Assembly (NCBI RefSeq): GCF_003576645.1
Contig: NC_044919.1
Location: forward strand, 342,680-406,679
Source of the DNA: Ipomoea triloba
Taxonomy: Eukaryota; Streptophyta; Magnoliopsida; Solanales; Convolvulaceae
Direction: 5' to 3'
DNA: 64,000 bases
Below the pieces are notes generated by a model. The model had not been told where the DNA came from. It saw only the letters and a list, made by a program, of their open reading frames with translations, and did no database searches. The position numbers and the translations under genes are program-made. Positions 1 through 12,619 of the stretch are shown in pieces (position 1 is the first letter of the stretch; each line of letters starts with the position of its first letter).

Positions 1-1902
1 TCAACAGGCTTACCAGTCCACATCTCCATTGGTGTCTTCAGCTCGATTGCAGTTGATGGAGCTCGATTCACCAAATAACAGGCGGTATTGACTGCTTCTG
101 CCCAGAATGATTTTTCTAAGCCCGCAGCCCTCAACATTGCTCTTGTCCTTTCCAGCAAGGTTCTGTTCATCCGCTCTGCCACTCCATTTTGTTGAGGAGT
201 GTATGCCACCGTGAACAGCCTTTTGATGCCTTCCTTCTTGTAGAAGTCATCAAATTCCTCACTTGTATATTCCCCTCCATTATCTGTCTTGAAACACTTG
301 ATCTTCTTCCCGGAATCAAGTTCCACCCGTGCTTTGAAGGCTTTGAAAGTCGCAAACACATCTGACTTCTTCTTGATAGGGTACACCCAGCATCTCCTAG
401 AGTAATCGTCGATGAATGAGACAAAATACTTTGCCCCTCCTAGGGATGGAACCGGTGCTTGCCACACATCAGAGTGAACCAATTCTAGAACAACCTTGCC
501 TCTAGAATTTGATGTGCTGAATTTAAGACGATGTTGCTTACTTGTTATACAATGCTCACACAAAGGAAGTGATACCTTTGTTAACCCCGGAAGTAGCTTT
601 TGCTCCACAAGAACCTTCATTCCTTGTTCTGACATGTGCCCAAGTTTCTGATGCCATAGCAGCGTAGAGTCTGGACTACATGCGGCAACCGATGCCTCTG
701 CTTCTTGCAAAGTCTCTCCCTTCAGCATGTATAGATTTGCAGCTATCTTCTCCCCTTTCATCACCACAAGCACTCCTTGGAAAATCTTCATGACTCCTTT
801 CTGTGTTTCAATCTTGGTTGCACTATTATCCAATATTCCATAGGATAATAGATTTTTCTTCAAGCCCTTCACGTGCCGCACATCCTGAATAGTTTGGATT
901 GTTCCATCGTACATCTTCAGCTTGATGGTTCCAATGCCGATAATCTCCAAGGCATGATCGTCGCAGCTGTACACAGATCCTCCTGAGATTGGTTCATAAT
1001 GATGGAACCATTCTCTCCTTGAGGTCATGTGATATGTGGCTCCCGAGTCTATAAGCCATATATCCGCGAACCTTTTTCTGCCTTCCCTGGCTATTGATGC
1101 TTCGCAACAGAGAGCACTTCCATCATCCGAGGTACTTGCAACATTTCCTTGAGGATTGGAATTCTGAGGTAAATTCCAACAATCTTTCTTCAAGTGACCC
1201 TTCTTTCCACAGTTGTAACACTTTAAATTCTTCTTACTTGATTTTGATCTACCACGACCACTGCTTTGGCTACGTTCTGTTGACCTTCCTCTCATCACCG
1301 TTAACGCCTCTGCCTGTTGCAGATTGACTTGTCTGTCCTCCTTGTTCTTGCGCCGACTTTCTTCTTCAAGAACCGCAGCTGCAACATCATCGAAAACTAG
1401 ATAGTCTGTAAGGATGTTGTTTGTTAAGTTGATGATGAGCTGATCATACGAATCAGGTAGACTCTGAAGTAGAAATTCCGCACGCTCCTGTGGCTCTATT
1501 TTACAGCTTAGAGATGTAAGCTAGGAAAATAGAGTATTCAGCGTATTTAAGTGTTCCGTCACTGAAGTAGATTCTGACATACGAAGAGTATATAATTTCC
1601 TCTTAAGGAAAATTTTGTTGTGCAGTGACTTGGCCTCGTACAACCGGTTGAGGTGATCCCAAATCTTCTTGGCCGTCTTCTTCTCCTCGATGCTTGACAA
1701 TACTCCATCTGCTATTGATAGGTATAGATCCGCCATAGCATCCTCGTTCATCTCGCTCCATTTTTTTGTCATCAGTAAAATCCACCGGCCTTTCACTGAT
1801 AGCTGTTAGACAGTTGTCTTTCCTCAGGATAGCCTTCACCTTTAATTTCCACAATGAGAAATTTTTCCCATTGAATTTTTCAATCTCAAATTTCGCTGCC
1901 AT
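1..1902 (-). pseudogene. copia gag-pol polyprotein remnant
   Basis: The start codon is at 1902 (MAAKFEIEKFNG), typical of UBN2-type copia gag. The frame shifts in an A7 homopolymer near 1760-1766. An in-frame TAG follows at about 1519-1521, where related gags have Gln. Beyond the stop the frame stays recognisable: a CX2CX4HX4C zinc knuckle (CYNCGKKGHLKKDC) near 1185-1226, a protease motif DSGATYHMTS near 1020-1055, a GAG-pre-integrase block (LLWHQKLGHMSEQGM) near 620-665, then integrase core motifs including HSDVW, TDNGGEY and TPQQNGVAERMNRT down to about position 140. The polyprotein is cut by the window edge before reverse transcriptase. Two lesions in gag make it a non-functional copy. Confidence 0.88.
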
Positions 1903-1940
1903 ATTGTTCTTGAAACAAATTCTGAACAATATATCTGAAG

Positions 1941-1952
1941 GCTCTGATACCA
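1941..1952 (-). other. Primer binding site of the copia element (initiator tRNA-Met)
   Basis: The minus strand reads TGGTATCAGAGC two bases inside the LTR. This is the standard plant copia primer binding site, complementary to the 3' end of initiator tRNA-Met. Confidence 0.9.
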
Positions 1953-1954
1953 AT

Positions 1955-2437
1955 TGTTGCGCCCGCGGAAGTGGGATAGATCAGATTGCAACAATAATTT
2001 GAGAAAGAAAAATAAATGAGGCACAGATTTTACGTGGAAAACCTCTAAACAAATTAGGGTAAAAACCACGGGCAAGGGTAGAAGAATTTCACTATGAGAA
2101 AATAGGAGTTACAACCACTCTCTAACTAACAAGGAGAAAACAAGGATAATTCTCTCTTGCTAGGAAGGAGAAATACACTCAACAAACTCTCTAATATCTC
2201 TAGTATATGAGGGAAGAATAGAATGATTTGGGATGACAAGAATGACAAATGACCTCCCTATTTATAGTTGAGGAATAGGGGTCATTTTGTAGTAAGTCCA
2301 AAGTTTAGGGACCAAATAATAAATATTTTGGTAGGTGCCTAACTCCATGCCTAACTCTTTTGACTTGCCTAATTCTTTGTCAATTGTTGATATTTGCCTA
2401 ATTATGGCTGCTGCAACATTGCCTAATTCTGCCGACA
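1955..2437 (-). repeat. 5' LTR of the copia element
   Basis: The LTR is 483 bp and on the minus strand begins TGTCGGCAG and ends GGGCGCAACA, with TG..CA termini. The inner edge lies two bases from the primer binding site and the outer edge abuts chitinase exon sequence. A short motif, TGCCTAAYT on the + strand, recurs about five times between 2333 and 2427. An alternative outer edge at 2418 (GCAACA) was considered, but the resumption of chitinase homology favours 2437. Confidence 0.75.
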
Positions 2438-2745
<308 letters not shown>

Positions 2746-2867
2746 TCGAATACTAAATGTTTGAGATCGATCCAACGTAATGTTGCACTAGCTAGCATCT
2801 ACTTATGAATTATATATGATGTCATATAATAATAAAATGCATCTGTAATAAAGCTAGCTAGCTTTAG

Positions 2868-4330
2868 TGATAAGTGCAAAAGATACCACTTTTATAAGGT
2901 TATTTGTGGATCATTAAGTGCATAATTCACGGCCCTTATGAATGTTTTAGTCCTAATTTGCTTTAGAATGCTTGTTATTGTCATTAGACCCCGTTCCACG
3001 CTTGGCTAATTGTTTTGTAGGTAAAAGATGTGCAAAAAGGGCAGGAAATGACAACATTTCAGATAAGTGAAGAACAAACCAAAGTTGGAGCAAAAAATAG
3101 GCCAGGACTGCAGTGGACGCGCGGTGGACGCGCGTCCACCCATGCGTCCACCCATGCGTCCAGGCCTGCGTCCGAAATTATGCTTGCAGAAGTTTGGCAG
3201 CAGAACAGCAGTCTGCTGTGGACGCGCAGTGGACGCGGGTTGGACGCCCGCGTCCAACTTTCAGCCCTCTGAAGTTTGGAGTCTGTGCAGCAAAAGGCAC
3301 GCTGGACGCGCAGTGGACGCGCGTCCAGCCGTGCGTCCATCGCGGAAATTTCAGCAGTTGGGCGAGATTTAAGAGGGGAATGGAGCCATTTTGCAGGGGA
3401 TCCATCACACTTCAGTTTTAGACCACTTTAGAATATTTCTCTCTCTAGGATTAGCCTAGAGAGATCTCTCCCAATTCACTCCACATTGCAATTCTTAGAT
3501 TTAGATTAGAATTAGAGAAGAATTCCATTGTTGCAAGATTGAGATCTACATTCAATTTCAAGTTCAAGGTTTAATTTCAAGCTAAGTCTTCCTTTTAATT
3601 TCTTGTCATTACTTTTGCATTTTGCTATTTCAATTCCAAGTATGATTAGATAGATCTTTGTGGATTTGGATTGAGCAATGTTGTATGGATATTCTTGAGC
3701 TTTGAATTGATCAATTAGGTTTTGCAATTGCTTTGATTATGAGTTTGATTGTGTGAGTGGTGATCCACTTTGACTCTTGTGTAGGGGTGATCAACCTATA
3801 TGAGAGGTGTTTGGAGAAGGAGTCTCATCTACGAGAGTAGAGTTACTCCTTAGCCTAGCCTAGCACATTTCCCTCTCACCTTTGAGAAAAGGGAGAAGTG
3901 GAAGATAAGAGGCACATAACGTGTTTGACAAAATGCCTCTCCTAGCCTAGTGATCACAAGGATGACATTACGGTCTAAGGAGTGAGTCCATTGACCACGA
4001 GAGTGGCGGTGGTGTTGGTGACCTTATCTCATTTTCATAATCTAAGTGTTGCTAGCCTAATATCTTAGGAAATCAAGGATACCTATCTGAGTTGCAAGGT
4101 CCAAATCCTCCTTTCCAATTGTTTGTTTCCAACGTTTTGTTCCTTATTTGCATTATGTTTCGTGCACATTCCTTACTATGCTTGGGTTAGCTTTCAAACA
4201 CTAAACACTCTTGTGCTTAATCCCCTCACCGCTCAAACTCCCTCTTTGCCGTCCTTTGAGAACGATACTCGGAAATCTTTCCGTTTTAACATCTATTTCT
4301 TTCCATCCACCGCGAAAACTACACCCATCA
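2868..4330 (+). mobile_element. Solo LTR of a Gypsy-type retrotransposon, TSD TTTAG
   Basis: The 1463-bp block begins TGATAAGTGC and ends ACACCCATCA, and is flanked by a perfect 5-bp duplication TTTAG (2863-2867 and 4331-4335). The 3' part (GAACGATACTCGG near 4259, then a short tail to the terminus) resembles the LTR ends of plant Gypsy elements that use a TGGCGCC-type primer binding site. No primer binding site, polypurine tract, gag or pol follows, so an internal LTR-LTR recombination that left a solo LTR is the simplest explanation. It interrupts the 3' flank of chitinase copy A. The open frames inside are short and overlap on both strands because of the palindromic GC-rich core, so I do not call them genes. 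Confidence 0.85.
3112..3345. repeat. Clusters of inverted GTGGACGCG/CGCGTCCAC motifs inside the solo LTR
   Basis: Three clusters (about 3112-3174, 3217-3257 and 3302-3345) hold repeated TGGACGCG and CGCGTCCA units in both orientations, for example GTGGACGCGCGTCCAC near 3124-3139. They can fold into GC-rich hairpins in an otherwise AT-rich region. The spacers between clusters are non-repetitive. Confidence 0.85.
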
Positions 4331-4360
4331 TTTAGTTTGTTGTTAAATATTTGAATTAAT

Positions 4361-4623
4361 GCACCAAGTTGGATAAATTAAAGCTATGGAATCTTTTGAA
4401 TTATTGGATCGGAACAGTACTAAAAGATAAAAATGTTGTAGGCTCGGAACTATTGCATTCACCAGTCACAATTAATGTTCATCGAATTTTCCAAAAATAA
4501 AATAAGATGTGATACACATTATTGATTGAGAGCTTTATAGTTCATAATCGGGTTTTCAAATTCAGCTCAATCAATATTCTCCAGTTTTGTTGGTATCAAC
4601 TTTCTGGCCGGGATGACAATGTT
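4361..4623 (+). repeat. Duplicated non-coding block, copy 1 (partner 6219-6474)
   Basis: This block matches 6219-6474 with small indels. Shared landmarks are GGATAAATTAAAGCTATGG, GAGCTTTATAGTTCATAAT and CTCCAGTTTTGTTGGTATCA. It lies in the 3' flank of chitinase copy A, so it reads as a footprint of the tandem duplication that made the cluster. Confidence 0.85.
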
Positions 4624-5757
4624 AGTCAAGTGGAGCAGCATGTAGCCGGTGATGCTTGACCTAAATTCTTTGATACTGGCTACAAGTCAAGTATGTATTA
4701 AATTTACAGTCTAAAATCTATATAATAAATGTTGGGTTCCTCCTTTGGTGACTAGTTTGAATTTCTTATTTCCTGTTGTGGTGGACTTGCATGCTAATGT
4801 TTAAACCACCGAGCTGATGATGAGTGGCATTAACCTAGTACTTCTTGGTCTTCCGTTAACAAAAGAACAAATCATTAATTAACTGGGATTGGGTTGTGTT
4901 GGCTACGGGATGAATACCAAAGTGGGCTTGTTTGGCATTTGATGTAGAGAGCTATAGCAAGCCCTTTTTTTTTTTCTTTTGGATAGACTTTATGGTTGCC
5001 TAAGTTAAGCTAAGATTTAAGAAAGATTTGCGAATTGCATGTAGCATTGTAGTAATCCAATTGTTAAAGCATGAATAAGGTTGATATTATATTGTGAATT
5101 TGTATACAAAAATTCTGTACCTACAATTAATAGTTTATGTACATGTAAATAATTAATAATTTACTATCTATTTATGTTCTGCTTGATACTCACTTTATCT
5201 CTCTTTTATCACTTTATCTCTCTTTTGTGTATTAACAAAATTCAAACTCATAACTTTTGATATTTGAATTATACTCTACCTACTCAATCAATCCTTTCAA
5301 GGCAACCTATAACTTTTTTAAAGTTACCAATAAAGTGTAATACATTGAACAATAAAGTATAATATGATTTAAAATATAAGAATGTGTACGTTTAGAAATA
5401 TTTAATTTGAATGTAAAATTGAGTACAACATTTCTTTTTAAAATATTAATATTTTTTTTGTTTTAATATTATCCGAGGTTGTTTTACTGCTATGGTAATT
5501 CATAATTTGGTACATAATTGTTATACTTTCTACTTTCTTGTTCAAAAAGCTTAGGAACCAACCCTTTAACAAAAAACTTAGGATCCAACCAAGCCCTATA
5601 TGTTTTCACTTCGACCTGCTGCTTATATATAAATAAATAAATGGTAGAAGTTACCTTTATTTTTTTTCCCTTAAAACATGTACTCCGTATTTCTTATATT
5701 ATTAGTTCTTAATTACCATGTATCTACTTGTGTACTCATTGTCGCTGGACATTTTCT
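4624..5757. other. AT-rich intergenic region between chitinase copies A and B
   Basis: No gene is visible. The sequence is AT-rich with short homopolymers and no long open frame or recognisable transposon end. Its last few hundred bases should contain the old promoter of copy B. Confidence 0.6.
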
Positions 5758-5765
5758 TATAAATA
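5758..5765 (+). promoter_or_regulatory. TATA box of chitinase copy B relic
   Basis: TATAAATA lies about 70 bp upstream of the relic ATG. The leader between them (CATCCCACATC-type motif, then ACTACACAAAATATGG) resembles the leaders of copies C and D, so promoter architecture was duplicated with the gene. Confidence 0.65.
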
Positions 5766-5832
5766 GCCTTTACTTTGATGCATGCATGCATATCCCACAT
5801 CTATCCAAATTAAACCTCAAACTACACAAAAT

Positions 5833-6084
5833 ATGGTGTATAATAAGATCATAGTTGCCTTCTCTCTTTTGCTCCTTTCCTCGCTTAACGTAACATCTCT
5901 CTCGGTTCCAAGGGAGAAATCCGTTTCTCAACCTAGTTGACCACTGTGATCCTGCTAGTAATGGGTGTAAATTCCTGAGCGACGAGATCAAATACTGTAA
6001 GAGCAAGGGCATCAAAGTATTGCTTTCCATTGGTGGTAGTACTCGTGTCGGAGGCTATTTCCTTGACTCCCCTGATGATGCCAA
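5833..6084 (+). pseudogene. Class III chitinase copy B, exon 1 relic
   Basis: This corresponds to exon 1 of a GH18 class III chitinase. The start region encodes a signal peptide like copies C and D ([13 protein letters not shown]). An internal deletion of roughly 95 bp removes the first barrel strand with the YWGQNGNEG motif, and the remainder reads in another frame through the region matching LAGHCDPASNGC, DEIKYCKSKGIKVLLSIGG and SPDDAK. A donor-like GTAATC follows at 6085, where copies C and D have their intron. No exon 2 follows. Instead, at 6219, the block shared with the 3' flank of copy A begins, so exon 2 was probably deleted. It is not functional. Confidence 0.9.
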
Positions 6085-6218
6085 GTAATCCCCATCCTCT
6101 CCATCTTCAACATATAATATAATAATAATATAATGTACAGGCCGACCAACTACTATATAGCTAGTACGATGCTACATCTTTTACTGGACTTAGGGATTTA
6201 ATACGATGATATATAGTG

Positions 6219-6474
6219 CGCACAAGTATTGGATAAATTAAAGCTATGGAATCTTTTGAATTGGAACACTAAAAGATAAAAATGCTGTAGGCTGGGAAGG
6301 CATTCACCCGTGCCAATTAATATATATTCATCGAATTTTCTAAAAATAAAATAAGGTGTGAGACACTGTTTGATTTAGAGCTTTATAGTTCATAATTGGA
6401 TTTTCAAATTCAGCTCAATCAATAATATTATATTCTCCAGTTTTGTTGGTATCAACTTTCTCGGATGACAATGT
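6219..6474 (+). repeat. Duplicated non-coding block, copy 2 (partner 4361-4623)
   Basis: This is the second copy of the block described at 4361-4623. It sits about 135 bp after the exon 1 donor of relic B, where exon 2 would be expected in an intact copy. Confidence 0.85.
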
Positions 6475-7297
6475 TTTCTTTGCTTTGTATGTGTGACCAC
6501 TTTATTCTCTTTTGGTTGGTGGTACTTGTGCAGCCTATCTTGTCATGAATGATTTAAGGTCAAGCTTTTGTTTAATTCAGTCTCTTGCCAAGGTTTAACC
6601 TCTAACTTAAATTCTTCATCTTGTATGTTATGCGTTGCTAGTAAAGACTTATGTGAAATTCCGGTAATATTTGATTTGTCATAGCTTGTCTTAGTGCTCT
6701 CATAATGAAGTCTAGGATTTGCATATTTTGAAGTGATTTAAGTCATTCCTGTTAGCCTAAGCCTTTAAACCTATTGTTACAATTGTTTTCCCTAATTGTC
6801 CTCATTTGAACCTTGTTTTTGTTTAATAAGTCACCCGTTCTTTGTTATTGTTTTTAATTTCTTGTTTGACCCCATTATTCAACCCTTAGCCTTTAATCAT
6901 ATATTTCCATCTACCCTTAGAGCGAATGTAGCATTTATTCTTTAATTTAAAAGAGATTTCTTTTTGTAGCATTTATTTCTCATCCTTGAACAATATCCAC
7001 AATGTTACAAATTCGACTAATTGTCGACTAAGGATGAAGGACAGAGTGCATTTTCTTTTGGTACATAGTTATGTTGCGGGCCTTGAATTGGTTCCGGGCT
7101 GGCGCGTTGGGAAGTTGGTCGTCCATGATGGAGACACTGTAGTTCAAGGAATATTATGTATATATCTTTCTTGTGTACACACGATTCTTGGACTCTTTCT
7201 TAGTCCACAACTCCATGGAAGTCAAGCCATCCAAACACGGCCAAATAAGGAGCCGCCACGACACAAACTCGCTGTTTGTTTTTCCAGAATGAGAGCC
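6475..7297. other. Intergenic region and upstream promoter of chitinase C
   Basis: No gene is supported. One open frame crosses into the chitinase C leader and first exon in a wrong frame and is incidental. The distal part is AT-rich. The proximal 250 bp before the TATA box is of mixed composition. Confidence 0.55.
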
Positions 7298-8387
<1,090 letters not shown>

Positions 8388-9340
8388 TTTGATCTATCGA
8401 TCAAAACTATACTACTTCATAGATCATATAATAAATGTTTCTATATGTACCTACTTATGATCTGATGCATTCATGAGATCAGAACCGTACTACTTCATAA
8501 ATCATAATAAATAATGTTTGTCCTCTTGATCCTGAGACCACTTCCAACTTTTTCCTTTGTATGATTATATATTGAAATTTTCTCCTCAAAAAAAATATAT
8601 TGAAAATTCAAAAACCTTCTCAATATTATTTCTTGCTTTAGAACATGTCAAGATCCCATCACCTTGATTCTTGCTCCAAATCAATCTTTTAGATACTATT
8701 AAAAAAAAAAAGTCAAGGTAAGATGATATTTTTTCCAATAAAGGTAAGATGATATAATGAATCATAAACTTTAATTTGTAGTTTATAGGAATTGAGACCT
8801 ATATAATAGAAAAGTTGAAAAATGAGTTGATTTATTTTTAACACAATTTTCGAACATCTAAACATCTAAATTTGTAAATTGTTCCTTTTGTAAAACAATG
8901 AGGAGAATGTATGTAAGTGTGAGAGAATAAATGGAGAGACTGATTGCACTTATTAAAATCAGAACCCATCATCCTAAGTGTGATGACACAGGGTCTTTAT
9001 TACAAGATTAATGGGCTTTTTAGAAAGAAAGAATAAATTAACAAATCTACATACACTTAGGAAAGCTGCCTAAGCCGCCATATTTCTTTCCTAATGTTGA
9101 AAAAGGAAATTTCGTGCCAAGTCTGGAAGAATCTCAGAAAGATATTTACTTAACCACCTCATAGTGTTGCGCCCGGTCAGGCATCATAACTCGACTGCCA
9201 TCATCAGGTAGGCACCCAACCTGTCGGAATCGGCCTCTTGACTGAACAACGCGATCGAGGTGCGGGCTTCTCATACCGGGGCGCACTTCTAACTGGGTAC
9301 CCCACTAGGGGGTATCCATAATCAACCTCAATTGATTACT
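8388..9340. other. Intergenic region downstream of chitinase C
   Basis: No gene is seen. The first 150 bp hold AATAAA-type sequences suited to polyadenylation. A stretch near 9170-9320, less AT-rich than its surroundings (GTTGCGCCCGGTCAGG and following), may be an old transposon fragment, but I cannot assign it. Confidence 0.5.
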
Positions 9341-9560
9341 GTAGATAAAATTATGCCCACACTATAGTCTAAGTGGTACGTACGGTTGAAATAAATATAT
9401 TGGTTGATTTTTCTCGGTAGATAAAATTATGCCAACACTATATATAGTCTAAGTGGTACCGTGAAAATAAATATATTAGTTAATTTTTTCTCTGGAGATA
9501 AAATTATGGCCACACAATAATTTAAATGGTGGAAATAAATATATTGGTTGATTTTTTCTT
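9341..9560 (+). repeat. Degenerate tandem repeat, three units of about 65-78 bp
   Basis: Units start near 9341, 9417 and 9495. Each contains AGATAAAATTATG, then a CACACTA/CACACAA block, then AATAAATATATT(G/A)GTT(G/A)ATTTTT. Divergence between units is moderate, so the array is not recent. Confidence 0.85.
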
Positions 9561-10777
9561 CTCTTATGAAGATCACAATAAATAAGAATTCTTCAATTCA
9601 ATCTTCTTCCCTATAATAAATAGAAAAACTCCATGATTTTCCGGTTTTCCCATGACCTGAAATCTTGACAATTTCTAATACTTTTCTAAATTTTTTATTT
9701 AAAAAAAAACTAAAATAATATATACAGAGTACGAGACCACTTTTTATACTTACGTACTGGTCACTTGGTATATATTTGTTTGGCTGCTTTAAAAAATATA
9801 CAAAGTACGTGACCAAATATTTCATACTCTAATAAATTAATTTTGATTAAAAATATATGAATACAATATTATATATACATACAAATTGTCATGAAACTAA
9901 AACGGAGGTGCTATAATGGGGAATGCCCCACCGTTTGCACAAGCTAAGCAAACTAATTAAAAGTTGACTTGACGTCAACCTAGGTCATAGACAAACACGG
10001 TTTGTGCTAAACTTCATTAATGAAGCGTGATTATAGGGTTATTGACCTGACTTTTGCATTGTCCAAAACCACCCGTTTTTCATTATCCCAATGGGGTAGC
10101 ATAAGTGACAACTGGTAAGTAAGTTCTCTAAGAATTTAGAGAGAATTTAGGTTCGATTCTCACAAGTGACGATTCTTCCTAGACTAGCTCTTGCGCTGGA
10201 ACGAACGTTGGTGGACCCAGACCGTTAAACGGACAAAGAAAGATCCGGTGGTAATCAAATGCGAAATCCTCATGAATATTCCTATTTCCTAGCAAAGAAT
10301 AAGTATAAATATATTGCTATTGCAACTATAAGATTGGATGATCAATTCTTACGTATCATGTTAAAATAATTGTCAAACCCCGCCAAGACTACCATAATTA
10401 TCACTTAAAGGCTTTATTTTATACCAATTTATTGATCCATGATAGAGTGGCAGCAATCTTGGGTATTTAATTTCATCAAACAGTTGGGGGTTTTCTTGGG
10501 CTTCTATCATTCTATCCCATTACCTGTTTTGAGGCGGCTGCTTATTGAAACCTATACTTAATCAGGATATATTACAAAAATGCAGAGTTTCCTCGACAAT
10601 GGAAACCGGCCAAAAGGATAAAACTAACCCACCTAAGCCTACAATAGTGTCTGGTAGTAGCATTTTCCATTGGACTATTTTGCATATCTTACTTGTTGGA
10701 ATTGAGTTTTCTCATTACACCGACACGCAATACCATTTGGAAGTCCAATCTGCATGCAGAACACTACGATGAGAGCT
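9561..10777. other. AT-rich intergenic region upstream of chitinase D
   Basis: No gene is supported; an open frame at 10545-10772 has no recognisable product. Segments around 9900-10260 are less AT-rich and could be fragments of an old element. The proximal part is the promoter of chitinase D. Confidence 0.5.
9964..9979 (+). promoter_or_regulatory. W-box / TGACGTCA cluster, about 870 bp upstream of chitinase D
   Basis: TTGACTTGACGTCAAC combines a W-box-type core (TTGACT) with the palindrome TTGACGTCAA, which holds the TGACG motif recognised by TGA-type bZIP factors. Both are known in pathogen-responsive promoters. The distance to the gene is large and chance occurrence is possible. Confidence 0.35.
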
Positions 10778-10785
10778 TATAAATA
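10778..10785 (+). promoter_or_regulatory. TATA box of chitinase D
   Basis: TATAAATA lies 56 bp upstream of the ATG at 10841, in the same GAGAGCTTATAAATA context as chitinase C. The core promoter therefore looks intact although the protein has lost part of its active site. Confidence 0.75.
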
Positions 10786-10828
10786 GGCTCTACTTCCATG
10801 CATATCCCTCCCACATCCAATCTTTTAA

Positions 10829-12139
<1,311 letters not shown>

Positions 12140-12619
12140 TCAAAACTTCACTAATATCGCATATACATGTTTTTCCTATTATGATGCATGATATCATAAG
12201 CAAAGTTCTAATAAATCTGCAGTAGCTATTGATATGAATAAATAAAGCTCGTTTATCGTTTAACATGGAGTTTATGATAATCTGCATTACAATTATGCAA
12301 CTCAAGATCAGAGACATTAATCAATGAAGGAGCCTTTTAACCATTTACACAACTGTTTCAGTGTTTCGTTAGATTTTGAGAATTCCCCCTATACCACACC
12401 CAAAAAAACTATGAACAGACAGCACCAGAAGGATCGAGGATGCATCTACCTACAAGAACTAATAACAGAATATTTGGCCTAAGCATCCCTTCTTGCAAAC
12501 GGGAATGAAAGAATGGCGGCAGGTAGTATTGGTGAAGTGAAAAATGGTAAGTTTTGAAACCAGATGACTTCAGGGAATAACTAGTTGACTACTTTGTGAG
12601 ATAGAATGTTACCTGGAAG
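12140..12619. other. Intergenic region between chitinase D and the convergent glycosyltransferase gene
   Basis: The two genes meet tail to tail. No coding or RNA feature is visible. The sequence should hold both 3' untranslated regions, with AATAAA-type signals near 12237-12244 for chitinase D. Confidence 0.6.

Larger units (their letters stand above)
1..2437 (-). mobile_element. Ty1/copia LTR retrotransposon, 5' part (runs off the left edge)
   Basis: Reading the minus strand from the right, the element shows a 5' LTR (2437 to 1955), a primer binding site (1952 to 1941), gag, a zinc knuckle, a protease, a GAG-pre-integrase segment and the integrase core. This is the Ty1/copia order. Reverse transcriptase and the second LTR lie beyond position 1. 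The right boundary is fixed by chitinase homology resuming exactly at 2438, so the element inserted into an exon of a chitinase gene. Frame breaks in gag show that this copy is no longer autonomous. Confidence 0.9.

Noticed and set aside
3006..3421. Open frames of 76-102 codons on both strands within the solo LTR
   Set aside because: They overlap in several frames and arise from the CG-rich palindromic core, which lacks stops; no protein family fits.
9341..9560. CRISPR-like array
   Set aside because: The three units are degenerate tandem repeats without regular unique spacers, and the host is a plant.
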